From positions 156,459,187 through 156,523,186 of the forward strand of contig JAUPFV010000001.1 of NCBI GenBank assembly GCA_036936605.1: 64,000 nt of DNA, read 5' to 3'. This DNA comes from Limnanthes douglasii subsp. nivea (taxonomy: Eukaryota > Streptophyta > Magnoliopsida > Brassicales > Limnanthaceae). The notes beneath the pieces are model-generated. The model saw only the letters and a program-made list of their open reading frames with translations. It did not search any database and had not been told where the DNA came from. The position numbers were made by a program, and so were the translations under genes. This document shows, in pieces, positions 50,618 through 62,061 of this stretch; the first letter of the stretch is position 1; every line of letters starts with the position of its first letter.

Positions 50618-50620
50618 CTA
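50618..50620 (-). other. Single in-frame TAG in chromovirus pol
   Basis: It is codon 817 of an otherwise uninterrupted 1445-codon gag-pol frame (53068 to 48731), within the RT-RNase H connection (KVAAVD before, WPRPSS after). The next codon is TGG, not the CAR YYA context, and this is not a domain border used for recoding. It reads as a nonsense mutation. Confidence 0.8.
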
Positions 50621-53068
50621 GTCTACAGCAGCAACTTTGCTCGGATCAGCTCGTAACCCGTCAACAGAAACAATATAACCCAAGAATTGAACAGCTGGGG
50701 ACATAAAAGAACATTTGACAGGAGCAGCATAAAACTTATCTCGACGCAACACCACTAACACCTCACGTAAATGGGATAGATGCACAGAATGGTTCGAACT
50801 ATAAATCAGAATATCATCAAAGTAAACAACAACAAATTTACCGATGAAAGGCCGCAATGCCTGATTCATGATACGCATGAACGTGCTAGGCGCGTTGGAC
50901 AAGCCAAACGGCATCACCATCCACTCAAACAAGCCCTCACGCGTCTTAAACGCCGTCTTCCACTCATCACCAGGACGAATCCGAATCTGATGGTATCCAC
51001 TCTTCAAATCAAGCTTGCTAAACACAGAAGCACCACCCAACTGGTCTAACAGATCATCTAGGCGCGGTATAGGGAACCTGTAGCGAACAGTGATCTTGTT
51101 AATAACTCGGCTGTCCACACACATACGCCAAGAACCATCCTTCTTCGGAGTCAGTAATGCCGGAACTGCACAAGGGCTGAGACTTTCCCGGATATGTCCC
51201 TTCGCCAACAAATCCTCCACCTGTCGACGTAATTCTTCATGCTCCTTCGGGCTCATTCGGTAGTGGGGTCGATTTGGGAGGGCAGCACCCGGGACCAGGT
51301 CGATTTGATGTTGAATATCTCTCAGAGGAGGTAATTCGGGTGGCAAATCCGCTGGAAACACATCTGCAAACTCCCGCAATAGAGACTGAATGACAGGACT
51401 ATGGTCTGCCTTGGAAAGAGGCACAACAGGGTCACAGAACAGTAGAAAAACTACGCCAGCCTCTTCCATAGCTGTCTGAAAAGAAGCCCGGGACAGCAAC
51501 GTCGATGAGGGAGGAGTAGAGTGAATGCTCAGGGGTTGAGGCTTTGATGGCATAAGAACGATCTTTTTTCCCCGAAAGAGGAATGAGTAGGTATTTGCCC
51601 GCCCATCATGTAGAACAGACAGGTCGTATTGCCAAGGACGGCCAAGCAGTAGATGACAAGCATCCATCGGGACAATATCACAGAAGACTTCATCATGGTA
51701 TGTTTTCCCTACAGAAAAAGAAACAAGTACGCGCTTGGAGACGGTGATATCCGTACATTTACTTAACCAGGCGAGCTTGTACGGTTTAGGATGCGATTCT
51801 GCCCGCAACCCTAGCTTCAAAACCGCTGCTTCGGAGACGACATTTTCGCAGCTGCCAGCATCAATGATGAAGGTGCACACCTTCCCGCCGATCGTACACG
51901 TCGACTGGAACACGTTACTCCTCAGCCAGTCGCTCTGCTCCGGAACGCGAGGAGACAGGAAAGTACGGCGCAGCATCAGCACTGCTCCAACATCGTCGGT
52001 CACGATTTCTTCCGCATCCTCAGGCAAGTCATCATCGTAGGTATCAAATTTTGGAGGACCATCGAGAACAATAGGATTTGGTTCAAACGCCTCCTGCGAA
52101 AAAAGACCCCTAGCACCCGCAGCATTGGGACACTCGACCTGACGATGCCCTAATTCGCCACAGCCATAGCACCGTAAATTGCTGGAAGAACGGCTTGGTG
52201 CACCGCGCCCATGAGGTATCGGATCAGGTGTCAGGCGGCGCCCAGGAGGGATCGGATCAGGTGTCGGGCGGAGAGCTGGTTTTGACACCGGAATCCCTGA
52301 AGGAGCACCGGTCCTTACGCCAGTCTGGGTCCGACGAGCCGACTGTTTTTCTGCCTGGAGGGCACGCCGATGGGCTTCCCAAACAGAGGCTGGATCGAAC
52401 ATATTCAGCGTGTCTTGAAGTTGGAGGCGTAGCCCGCCAATGTAGCGGGAGACCCGCTGGTGCGGCGACTCGGTCACATCTGTGCGAGCCAGCAGCTGAT
52501 AATATTCTTCGGTATATTCATCAACAGATCTGGGTCCCTGACGAAGATTCTGCAGTCGCTGGTAGAGTTCCCGCTCGAAGTTGTAGGGAAGGAAAGCCTT
52601 GCGGATTTTTCTTTTGAATTTATCCCAACTCTGGACTTTATCCTTGCCTGCACGCGCGCGGTTCTGCTTCACCTGCTGCCACCAAGCCTGTGCCCTACCG
52701 CGTAGGTGGATGGCGACTAATGCAACTCTTCTCTCCTCCGGGACCTCCTTGAAGTCCAGGACTTCCTCAATCTGTGATAGCCAGTCGATAAGTGCCTCCG
52801 CCTTAAGGCTGCCATCAAAATCCGGGACGTCTATCTTGAAACCAAGCTCCCAGCGGCGTGGGTTAGAAGTAGTCTGGTCGCTCCCCTCCCCAAAAGGGTT
52901 AACCATACCCTCAACCTCCGTGCTTTGTTGCTTGGCGGTAAGAACAGCCACCTGCCGGGTCAGATCGGCTACCTGACGGCGTAGGTCAGCATCTTCACGA
53001 TCATCTACCTCACTTGTATCTCGGTACACTTTAGCGCCACCGCGACCGCTGGTTCTTGCTCGTACCAT
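50621..53068 (-). CDS. Chromovirus gag-protease-RT
   Basis: 816 codons from MVRARTSGRGG. It shows an N-terminal coiled coil (ADLRRQVADLTRQVAVL) and the Gag domain (about 80-240, LIDWLSQIEEVLDF, AWWQQVK). A CX2CX4HX4C knuckle follows at about 300 (CYGCGELGHRQVEC), then protease at about 400 with IDAGSCENVVS. Its active site reads D-A-G rather than D-S/T-G. RT (about 590-790) includes WRMCVDSRVINKITV, LDLKSGYHQI, MPFGLSNAPSTFMR and catalytic YFDD (about 748). Role: capsid formation, precursor cleavage and cDNA synthesis. Confidence 0.93.
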
Positions 53069-53079
53069 CGCGCAGGACT

Positions 53080-53097
53080 GCCTGTGTCTGATACCAA
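53080..53097 (-). other. Chromovirus primer binding site
   Basis: On the minus strand TTGGTATCAGACACAGG follows the 5' LTR after two to three bases. TGGTATCAGA is the usual match to plant initiator tRNA-Met, with a few mismatches after it. Confidence 0.8.
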
Positions 53098-53099
53098 TA

Positions 53100-53435
53100 T
53101 GAAGGAGAGTGAAACGTAGCAGAAGCTTAAAAAGGGATAACCCTAATTTTTTTATTAAACAAAAACAATTCCCCTAACAATGAATAGAAGCTAGGTTTAT
53201 ATAGAGTTCGAATAAAACCCTAAAACTAAAAATAGGAAAATTACAAAAATAGCCTAAAGTACTAAAAGTGCGAAAAAACAGGATAGATGAGCCCAGATGC
53301 CTAAAACAAGCCCATAGCTCACGAGCAAAGCTGGTGACTTGCGTTCGTGACGTCGTTTCCTTCGAAACAAGGTGCTGTGGGTAAAAAATTGACACCGGAG
53401 CTCCAAACTACTAATTCACCGAATTGTCTGCATCA
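53100..53435 (-). repeat. Chromovirus 5' LTR
   Basis: 336-bp partner of 48420-48755. A TATATAAA promoter box lies on the minus strand at 53196-53203. Confidence 0.95.
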
Positions 53436-53440
53436 AGTTA

Positions 53441-55080
53441 TATAACACCTACAGATTCTTAATATATAATTTTATTATTAAACAATAATAATAACAATAA
53501 CAATAACAATAAAAATTTATTAATAATGGGTAACTTAATATATACGGTATCCTCTTATATTCCTACCAGTTTTAAAAAATTGAATTTTTTTAAATGATCT
53601 GATGTGAGTAAGACGTCTAAAGAAATCTAGTATATCATATATTGTTCGCTAACATTTGATTATGTGGCTTGGTTATGTGTCCAGTTATTATTTGGTATAT
53701 TTAATGAATATTTATTTTACAATTCTGATACTGATATGATTGAACTCATTACAGAGATTAACGATTGACTGACCCCATACTCATACACATCATCAGCTCA
53801 TTTTCCACTATAGAAAAATTGTTGGAACCAATGTCGAGTCCCAACAATGAAAGTGTCTTTAGATTTTGATGTTAACCGAGGAAGATAAGTTGTCATACTT
53901 CATTTATTATAATGTTAATGTTATGGTTTTATAAATTAAAAAACCAACCCAGTTTGTCCTATGTAAGATCATCAAAATTAATTTGTTTTATGCGAGTTAT
54001 TAATTATAACATCAAAATAAAGATTCTTACAGTAGACATATTTTGGAGTATTTTTCTTACATCCATTTGTGACATACTCTAAAATTATTCTAATAATGGT
54101 AATTTTAAGGATTCAATAAACTACATGAATATGTTATTATGAAAAACTTTAATCATGATGAATAATAAATGATTTTTCAACATCACTTTTCCAGCTGATA
54201 TATGATAAAATTCATGAAGCTCTAACGATTATTCTCACAATGAGTAAACTCATAATATTTTATAAGCTCATACAATAAAATAAAATAAAAATCATGGATT
54301 CAGAATGTCATATCATCTGATATATAGATTATTCAAGTTGTTACAAGCCCAATTGATTAAAGTAATCATTATTTATAATTGAACTTACAGAAGAAGAAGA
54401 AGATGATGATGATGATGATGATGATGATGCCGATAATAATAATAATAATAATAAATATATTAGTATTGTGCATAATATTCCAATAATGATTATAGTCCCC
54501 TATAATGTTTAGAGCATCGAAGTATAACCAACATTAAAATCATAGGCTAATTAAATGAAAATGAGATACACAGTAACAAATTAAATAAAGTAGGTTCAAT
54601 TAAAGGATCTATATGTAATTAATGAACTCCATTCACTAACTAGATATATGAAAAACTAAACCCAATTGAGATTACCACCAACATTTGACCAAATATGGCG
54701 CTTCTAGTTTAAACCCAATTGAGATTACCACAAACATATGACCAAATATGGCGCTTCTAGTTTATCATCTCTTTTCTTTCTCTATAGGTTTTCTCTTGCG
54801 ACTTCATTGAGGTCATTGTTCCTTATCATTTAGTTACAGTGTGACTATCCTAACTTAATGAAGGGGGAGCCATCCAAATTAGTGACACGTTGACATCATA
54901 AATATGTGTGGACGATTTGAGTACATGTATTTTACCATAAAATTTTAATCATTTTCATTACAAAAATTATGATATTATAAAATAAGTATGATTAACCTAC
55001 AAAAAATATTGGTATACCAAAACTTTTGCTTTACTTTATATTAAATCATTTAACCGTATCAAGTGATCCGAGTCAAGTAA
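53441..55080. other. AT-rich unassigned stretch with microsatellites
   Basis: No gene is seen. It contains ATAACA/AATAAT runs near 53483-53515, a GAA/GAT run at about 54390-54430 followed by an AAT run (54434-54453), and a 52-bp tandem duplication (54661-54764). Confidence 0.6.
54661..54764. repeat. 52-bp tandem duplication
   Basis: CCCAATTGAGATTACCACMA starts at 54661 and 54713. The two units differ at about two positions and include ACCAAATATGGCGCTTCTAG. Confidence 0.9.
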
Positions 55081-55993
55081 AGTCATTGAAAAAATTCATG
55101 GTACCCCCTCAGAAGATACAATATTTAAGCGTTTGGAAGGCTTGTACAACCTGGTTTATCTTGCCACCAGTGCTAGGGCTCCTAGTCATCAATATGCTGA
55201 AAAATCTGACGGTGAGCAGAACTATACCGAAGGTGACACTGATTCGGAGGCTGAAGTCCGAGAAGGTCAACAAACTAAAGTTTGAGAAGAACAACAATTT
55301 GAGGTCTAAGATGAACAACAAACTGATGTCCGAGAACAAAACCAAACTGATGTTGGAGAAGAACAACGAATTGATGTCAACCCTGAAGCTGTAGTCGAAG
55401 TGAGACCGACTATAGAGAAGGTGTTGTAAGGCCAGTGAAGATATATTATTCTCAAGAAAAGAATAAGATAATTGATAGTGAAGAGGAGGATGACAAAACC
55501 ACTGGTCCAAGCTTGCTTCATATTAAAAAGGGTTGTTATTATTGACTCAGATTCTGTCGGGGAGTTTTTTCCTCAAAGAAGGAAAATTGACTAAGGGAAT
55601 CAGGAATAAATTCTAGAGAAAGGAGAAAATGTTTCCCCTACCTCGGCTTATTTCGATGTTTACGAGAATGATTTTGTTGCGAATTCCCTTAATAGGTTGT
55701 TTCGCACTTCTGCTCTCCTCAAAAGGAAGGCCACCCGCAAAGATTGCTATAAGAGTGAAGTCATTCAAAGAAGAGCCGAGGTTAAAAGGTTAGAAGAAGA
55801 TCTCACACGTGAGAATGGAACATCTGCTGACCAAAGGAAAGTCGAGGTGAAGAGGTTGGAAGATCAACTCGCCGTTGAGAAGGATACATATATTGAGCAC
55901 TTGAAAAAGATTACTCAATTAGAAACTAAAAATTTTGAAGAGAAAAAGAAACTCTATGATAAGAGGGAACGATTCATCACTAGGGACGAATAA
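55081..55993 (+). pseudogene. aORF fragment of the element C family
   Basis: Broken frames align with element C's aORF: the GGTRCCYCC start at 55103 matches C near 23000. YFDVYENDFVANSLNRLF (about 55650) matches C's YENDYVSDELNKIL, and CYKSEVIQRRAEVKRLE matches C's RYKGEVIKRRAEVKALT. Coiled-coil character continues to 55993. It lies upstream of element D's own aORF remnant, so it is a separate insertion or a recombinant junction. Confidence 0.65.
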
Positions 55994-56220
55994 CCTTGCC
56001 CTTTATATAGAGGAGCCAAGATTTAGTCTCAAACTGAAATCTGTTACAAAAGTGGACTAATTGTTGTTTAGTCCTCAACAGTTATACATGGTTACAAATA
56101 CTCTCTAAAAGTTACATCAGTTACAATTCACGGACAAAACTTACATTACTTATAATTAAATCCTTAAATTTACATTATTTATAATTCAGTCCTCAAAATC
56201 CTATTTTCATATCACAACTG
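55994..56220. other. Possible LTR-like remnant between two aORF fragments
   Basis: The sequence CCCTTTATATAGAGGAGCC and AT-rich flanks are LTR-like but match no other LTR here well. No gene is seen. Confidence 0.25.
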
Positions 56221-57811
56221 ACTAGGTATTGGAGGAGCTCGGGTAATACTTTCTCGGATATTCACTCATACTAAAATTTTATGTGGTTTAGTCCGAACTG
56301 ATTATTGTTTCTTTTCATAGTACTTTCAAAAAAAAAATTCTAAGTATTTGGAGGCAGGTAAAGCTACAGTTTCCAAATTATATCAATGGGCATCAGAGAA
56401 CTAGGGGCTCGGCTTCTATAATTGTTTCACTTCTGGAAATATGTTAAGGGCTCATTTGTGGAACACTACTGCAAGCGGAGACCTCATCTAGGAACAACAA
56501 ACCACCCCCTCTCCAGCATATGTTATACTGAGAATAACAGAGGTAAAGGATGGCAAGCTTTACCTACCGGCCCAGAGTGAAGCCCCTAGCCATCTAGACA
56601 AAATGAAGAAAAAAAAGAAGAAATATGCTTAAATCGGCCCATCTCACCTGAATCCTGAAGAAGCCAGTTTGGAGAATCCTGAAGGGATAAATTCTGTTTT
56701 ATTAGAAGCAGTGACTGCAACAGTTAGGGAATCTGGGGAATCGGTTCAGTCGCCTCAGGTTAAGAAAAAAGGTCACAAGAGGCCCAAGGAAGGGGACGAC
56801 CGAAGAGCTAAAAAGAGGAACAAGAGTAACCTATGGTCAGAGGTAATTCTCCGTCCTCCGGTCGATAATCCTTCTCTTCCAACTGATGTTCTTCCATAAG
56901 TAAAGGCTCCAGCTAACCCCTCCTTCTCTGGCGTGTCCTACAGCTAACTAGCCATATATTAAAGGTGAGGTCAATGTGGACGAGTTTCGCAATATGTATT
57001 TTAGCGATCTTGACAAGGATGACTTTGATGGGTCCTTTCCCTAGGCCACAATTGGCAACAATAACATTTAAATCGTGAATCTTTCAAGGTATCAAGCGAA
57101 CATGATACCCTAGGCCATGCAGTTTTGGGCTTCATCAGGACAATTGTGGATCTGGAGAGACAGGTCAGGGAACAAACTGTGAACATCGATTCTCTTACCA
57201 CATAAAATCAGAGCTTGAAAGACGCTCTTTCTGTTGCACAACAAAAAGTAGAGGCCTTGAGCAAAGAGAAAGAGGAATTGGGTTCCAAACTATGCCAGTC
57301 CCAGACTGCTCAAGGAGACCTCTAGACCAAATATTCCATATTAAAGACCAACTCCTCTAATGAGAGCAAATATTTGAAATACCAACAAACCAACAACACA
57401 AATACCATCACCGCTCTAACCGAAGAGAAAGAGAAGTTAGAGAAAGCTCTTATAAAGAAAGAAGAAGAGAATAAATCTCTAAAGGACAACAAGACTCAAG
57501 AAATAGATGCAGCCATAGATAAGTGTGGTACTGGTGTAATGGACTCTTTGGAGAAGAGGGATAATGACATCAAATCCGACATGGTTCTGCTTTTCTATCA
57601 GACCTTCCGTAAGAAGAATCTTGGACCTTTATGGAAGTTTGTTTGGTACGAAGATATTATTTTTCACACCATGATAGAGGGTGATAAGCATGATTTTTCT
57701 TCTCCAAGTGATAGTGATTTTGACGAGGGAACCGATGAGAGCTCAAGCACTGATGCCAAAAGTCCCAAAAAAGATAATGGCAAGGAAAAACCTGAAGGGA
57801 ACAAGCCCTAA
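56221..57811 (+). pseudogene. Element D antisense ORF (aORF), 3' part
   Basis: Only the last codons of exon 1 (to 56242, reading RYWRSS) and exon 2 (56321-57811) remain. Across the intron the frame reads V-L-S-K, as in A. Exon 2 holds YLEAGKATVSKLYQWASEN, LRAHLWNTT, a basic stretch near 56760-56830, and a coiled coil (57374-57540). The conserved block MVLLFYQTFRKKNLGPLWKF and an acidic Ser-rich tail follow. Frame changes near 56335, 56405, 56630 and 56900-57330 break it. The Transposase_28-like part is missing. Confidence 0.72.
56243..56320 (+). other. Intron of element D aORF
   Basis: Donor GTAATA (56243), acceptor TTTTCATAG (ending 56320), 78 bp, with CTGAT about 22 bases before the acceptor. 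Phase 1: G+TA gives valine. Flanking residues match element A. Confidence 0.7.
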
Positions 57812-58358
57812 GGTTATCATGTTTACTTTTGTGTTCAAAACTAGAGTCCTTGGAAGGCCAATGTATTTTTGTTATCCTTTTTAATTCTTGTTTTGTGAAG
57901 CAAAGTCCTTGGAATGCCAAAACATTTTTGTGATGGTAGATCAAAGATGTTTCGATCAGGATATAATGCTAAGTTTTCCCTTCGTATGAACTTGTTTTTC
58001 TTTTATGGCTAATATTTAATTGGTATTTAATTGCGCCGACTTGTTTAATTTTTTTTAATTTATTGAATCAATTCAACAATATTTCATTAAAAGGATGAAA
58101 GTGTTGAATAAATCTGATTATGTGTTTAATGAATCCGATCACCTTAAAGATACCTCATTTGAGGGCCGGGGTGTTTTATAAGTATTCAATTTATCCGATC
58201 TCCTTATACTCACAACAATTCTTGAATAAAGGCATAAGATACCATTAAATGAAAACTCGGAACCTCATTAAAAACTCTCCCCGCCACCATGGTAGGAAAT
58301 AGTATGGCCTCTTAATATTTACATTGAAGTATGAGAAGGTAAATATTTACAAGACAAC
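57812..58358. other. Element D intergenic region between convergent aORF and pol
   Basis: No gene is seen. Two AGTCCTTGGAAGGCCAA-like copies lie at about 57845 and 57904, 59 bp apart. The conserved block (CCTCATTAAAA, CGCCACCATGGTAGGAAA) lies at about 58263-58300. The palindromic hairpin has arms AATATTTAC (58314-58322) and GTAAATATT (58339-58347). Confidence 0.65.
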
Positions 58359-59340
58359 TTATTCTAAATAAAACATGAGTTGCTCAACGTTCCATGGATG
58401 CTTTAAAACTATGCTCTCTTTGTCTTGAAGTCTAGATGTTCCTGGCATAATTCTTTCACACACCATATAAAGGCCTTCCCAATTCAGAGCCAATTTCCCA
58501 AACTGTCTTTCTTTAGTATGCAAAAATACTTTTCTTAATACTTTGTCTCCAACCTCGAAATCTCTTCTTTTAACTTTGGATGCATATCTACTTTTCATTA
58601 AACCATGATAGTGTGCCATTCTTAAATACGCTTTGCCAAGTCATTAGCCGCTTCAGAATAATTTTAAATCTTGTAGGATGAAAAAGTATCTTCTATGGGA
58701 GTGGTTGCATCCATCCCGTAAATGAGGGCAAAGAGGGATTCTTGGGTGGTCGTTCGGAGAGTAGTTCTGTAGGCCCACAATACTTCTCGCGAATAACTCA
58801 GCTACTTTCATGTAGCTCATTCTAGATTCTTTTTTAACCATACCAAGATCTTCCGATTAACAACCTCAACTTGTCTATTAGCCCGAGGGTGGAAATAAGA
58901 AGAAAAATAATGGTGGATTCCTCTGGGAGTGCAAAATATCTCCATGTCTTTATTATCAATTGTGGCCCATTATCCGTAGTGATTTATCGAGAAACTCTAA
59001 AACGACGACATATGTTGGACATAATAAACTTTATAACCGCCTTGGAAGTGGTACCCACTAGGGGTGCTGCTTCTATTAATTTAGAGAAAAAGTCAATTAC
59101 CACTATTATTGTTCGATATCCCCCGGACGGCACGGGAAGAGGCCTAACCAAATCCAATCCACATCTATTAAAAGGTATAGGTTCAGATATGGAGTCCATA
59201 TGAACTGATGGTGTATGAATTTCATTCCCATGCCTTTGGCAAGTATCACATTTTCTGACCATACCCTTGGCATCTGCCATTGTGTTTTGCCAGTAATACC
59301 CTGCTAACAAAACTCTTCGGGTTAAGGCATTATAGCCACA
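58359..59340 (-). pseudogene. Element D integrase
   Basis: The stop at 58359-58361 follows EQLMFYLE. The C-terminal domain (KSRYASKVKRRDFEVGDKVL) is open over 86 codons. Core pieces at 58984-59310 include GYYWQNTMADAKGMVRKCDTCQ, CGLDLVRPLP and IDFFSKLIE. Several frame changes occur between 58620 and 58980. Confidence 0.8.
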
Positions 59341-60280
59341 ATGTGTTGATCCTTCTGTATTGTGTAATTCAGATAAGGAATTTCGGGATTATTCAAAGGC
59401 TAAAAAAGGCAAGAGAAGTCTGCTGAAAGACTTTTTATAAAGAACTCCTGTTAAAACCAAGAAACCACGAGCCTTGTGCTTGATTTTTTTGGCTAATATT
59501 TTATCCGAAGGCAAAACTGCATCGAAAATAACTGATGTATATCAAACCTTTAATCTTTGGATGATATGCCATATACACTCAAACTTTCTTCACAGCCACC
59601 CTATTTCTCTTGAATTGAAATTATAGAGGGGAATTCTTGCATAAGAATCCATGGGTAGGCTTCAGAATAGGCTATGTAGGCTAAAGAATCTACCATAGTA
59701 TTCTCTGATCTAGGGACATGCTCATACTGGATGCTTTTAAAATTTATAGAAACTTCCCTTAGTACTTGCAGATAATTTATTAACTGATCTTTTTTACTTT
59801 TAGATAGCCCCTGAGCTTGATTAATAAGTAACTGGGAGTCAATAACTAACCGAACCGTTTTTGCTCTACATATCTGAGTTAGTCTCAATCCGCAATGGCT
59901 GCTTCATATTCTGACTCATTGTTGGACGCTCTGAAGCCAAAACGTATAACCTAATACATAATATCACCATAAGGGGAAGTTAAACAAATTCTAGCCCCAC
60001 ATTCCATTGTACTAGACCCACCGTCAGTTCTGATTAACCACTCCTTCTTAGCCTTGTTTTCATGCTCTTGTTCGTAAGGCCTTTTAGTATGAAATTCTAC
60101 AAAGAAATCAGCTATATCTTGAGCCTTGATTGCGGTTCGACGCGCAAAATCAATATTATCATCTCCAAGCTCAACTGACCATTTAGTCATTCTTCCTGAT
60201 ATATCAGATTTTTGTAGAACATTCTTTAAGGGGAAAGACGTTGGAACCATAATCAAATGTGCTTGAAAATATGGCCTCAT
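59341..60280 (-). pseudogene. Element D spacer and Tat-type RNase H
   Basis: The second RNase H carries RTDGGSSTMECGARICL (about 60020), a frame-broken NNESEY segment and VIDSQLLINQAQG. It ends with the RSENTMVDSLAYIAYSEAYPW motif (59601-59888). Confidence 0.8.
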
Positions 60281-61450
60281 TTTCAGGCTTCTATTACCAA
60301 TGACAAGGCTAACTTTTCTAACTTTAAATACCTCTGTTTTGCTTCCAGTAAACTCTTGCTTTTGTAATAAACCGGTCGAGGATAATTATCTACCTCTCTT
60401 ACTAGAACAACACTAACGATATAATCCAATACAACCAAGTACATGTAAAGCTTCTCCCCTTGAATATGTTTGAACAACATCTTGGGTGAAAATATTTTTT
60501 TTTTATTTCAAGAAATATTTGATCATAGTGTGGAGACCAATTCAAATCTTTAGCATTTCTCAAAACTTGAAAGAATTCAACGCAATTGTTAGATGATCTT
60601 GAAATAAACCTGTTTAGCGCAGCCAACCGTCCGGTTAACCTTCGAACTTCTTTAGTATTTTGGGAAGGATCTATAGGCAAAAAAGCATCTAATTGATCCT
60701 GATCGACCTGTATCCTTTTTGCGCTCACGATATATCCTAGAAACGGTCCAGATGTTACTCTAAAAATGAACTTTTATGGGTTTTATTTTATGTTGATGGC
60801 CTCCAAGTTAAATACATTCTCTTGAAATCAGATATATCTTCTTCCTCTTCGAGGCTTTTTACCATCATATCATCTATATATAATTCCATGTTTTTGCCAA
60901 TCTGACGTGCAAAAGTTTTATTCACCAACATTTGATATGTAGCTTCGTCGTTCTTCAATCCAAATGATATCATCACCTTATAACAATGAAGCCCTCTGTC
61001 TGAAAAAAAAGTGGTGTGATCTTGATCGTTCAGATCTACTTGTATCTGATTGTACCTAGAAAAGGCATCCATCAAGGACAAAAACTTGTTCCCTAATGCG
61101 GAGTCTACTAACTGATCTATTCGAGGCAGAAGAAAAGGATCTTTAGGACATGCCTAGTTAAGATCAATAAAGTCAATACATATACGTCATTCACCATTAT
61201 TTTTCTTGACTAATACAGGGTTAGAAATCCATAATGGGTATTGAGATTATTTGAAAGATCCCATCTTAGTCAACCAATCCACTTCTTGTATTATCACATC
61301 AGCGTTTTCTTTGGAGAAGGACCTTCTTCTTTGAACTACTGGTCCAATATCACATCAAACTGAAAATTTGTGGTAAATTACTTCAGCAGGTACCCCGATC
61401 ACATCATCATTGCACTATGCAAACAAATGTAAATTGTCTGAGAAGAAATA
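60281..61450 (-). pseudogene. Element D Ty3-type RNase H and reverse transcriptase
   Basis: RNase H has PVYYKSKSLLEAKQRY (about 60350). RT has RLTGRLAALNRFISRSSN (about 60600), the catalytic YIDDMMVKS near 60870, MDAFSRYNQIQVD near 61070 and decayed fingers to 61330. The protease-RT junction seen in A, B and C, with the conserved TAG, is lost through a deletion near 61480. Confidence 0.8.
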
Positions 61451-62061
61451 CAATAACTTTTGTTTGAAACTTATTGGCAGCTTAGTACCAAGAGCTGTTA
61501 CGTAGCATTCTCTAGCTACCTTCTGACTGCTTCAGACAACACCAACCTGTGTACCCACAATATATTTCAAACATCGATGGAAAGTAGAGGTCACATAATG
61601 CATCTTGGAAAGCCAAGATCTTCCAAAGATAGCATTGTAAGACGTTGGGCATTCGACCACAACAAAAAACACATTCACTATCTTCTTAAAAGGTCATTTC
61701 CCAATATTACACCCTCTTCAAAATCGCCAATGCCATCTATCAAACTCCCAGTAAATACCACAATAGTTATGTCTGATCGTTGAATAACTGAGGCATTCTT
61801 CATCTGTTTGTAAGCATCCATAAACAATATGTTTGCTGAACTGCCTATGTCAATCATGATTCGACGTACCTCATTTACTCCAATTGATAGCCCTATCACC
61901 ACGACATCTTCATGTGGCCCTGCAATATCTCTTAGGCCATCCTCATCAAAGACAATGAAAGGAGCTGGATTCTGGTATAGATGTGTGGACATCCTCCCAT
62001 CCAACTGATTAGTCAAGCTGTTGACATATCTTTTTCTTGAACAACTTGATGACGCTATCAC
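61451..62061 (-). pseudogene. Element D protease
   Basis: Open over about 127 codons in part: LTNQLDGRMSTHLYQNPAP, GPHEDVVVIGLSIG, MIDIGSSANILFM, DFEEGVILGNDLLRR. The active-site triad reads D-I-G. The C-terminal end is joined abruptly to RT-linker sequence. Confidence 0.8.

Larger units (their letters stand above)
48420..53435 (-). mobile_element. Young chromovirus-type Ty3/gypsy element (CRM-like features)
   Basis: A complete 5.0-kb element with 336-bp LTRs (48420-48755 and 53100-53435) and duplication AGTTA (48415-48419 and 53436-53440). The primer site resembles initiator tRNA-Met, and one gag-pol frame is interrupted by a single TAG. LTRs differ at four positions, so insertion is recent. 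The last seven codons of pol lie inside the 3' LTR, as reported for centromeric (CRM) retrotransposons. Clade assignment remains tentative because no chromodomain was clearly recognised. Confidence 0.93.
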
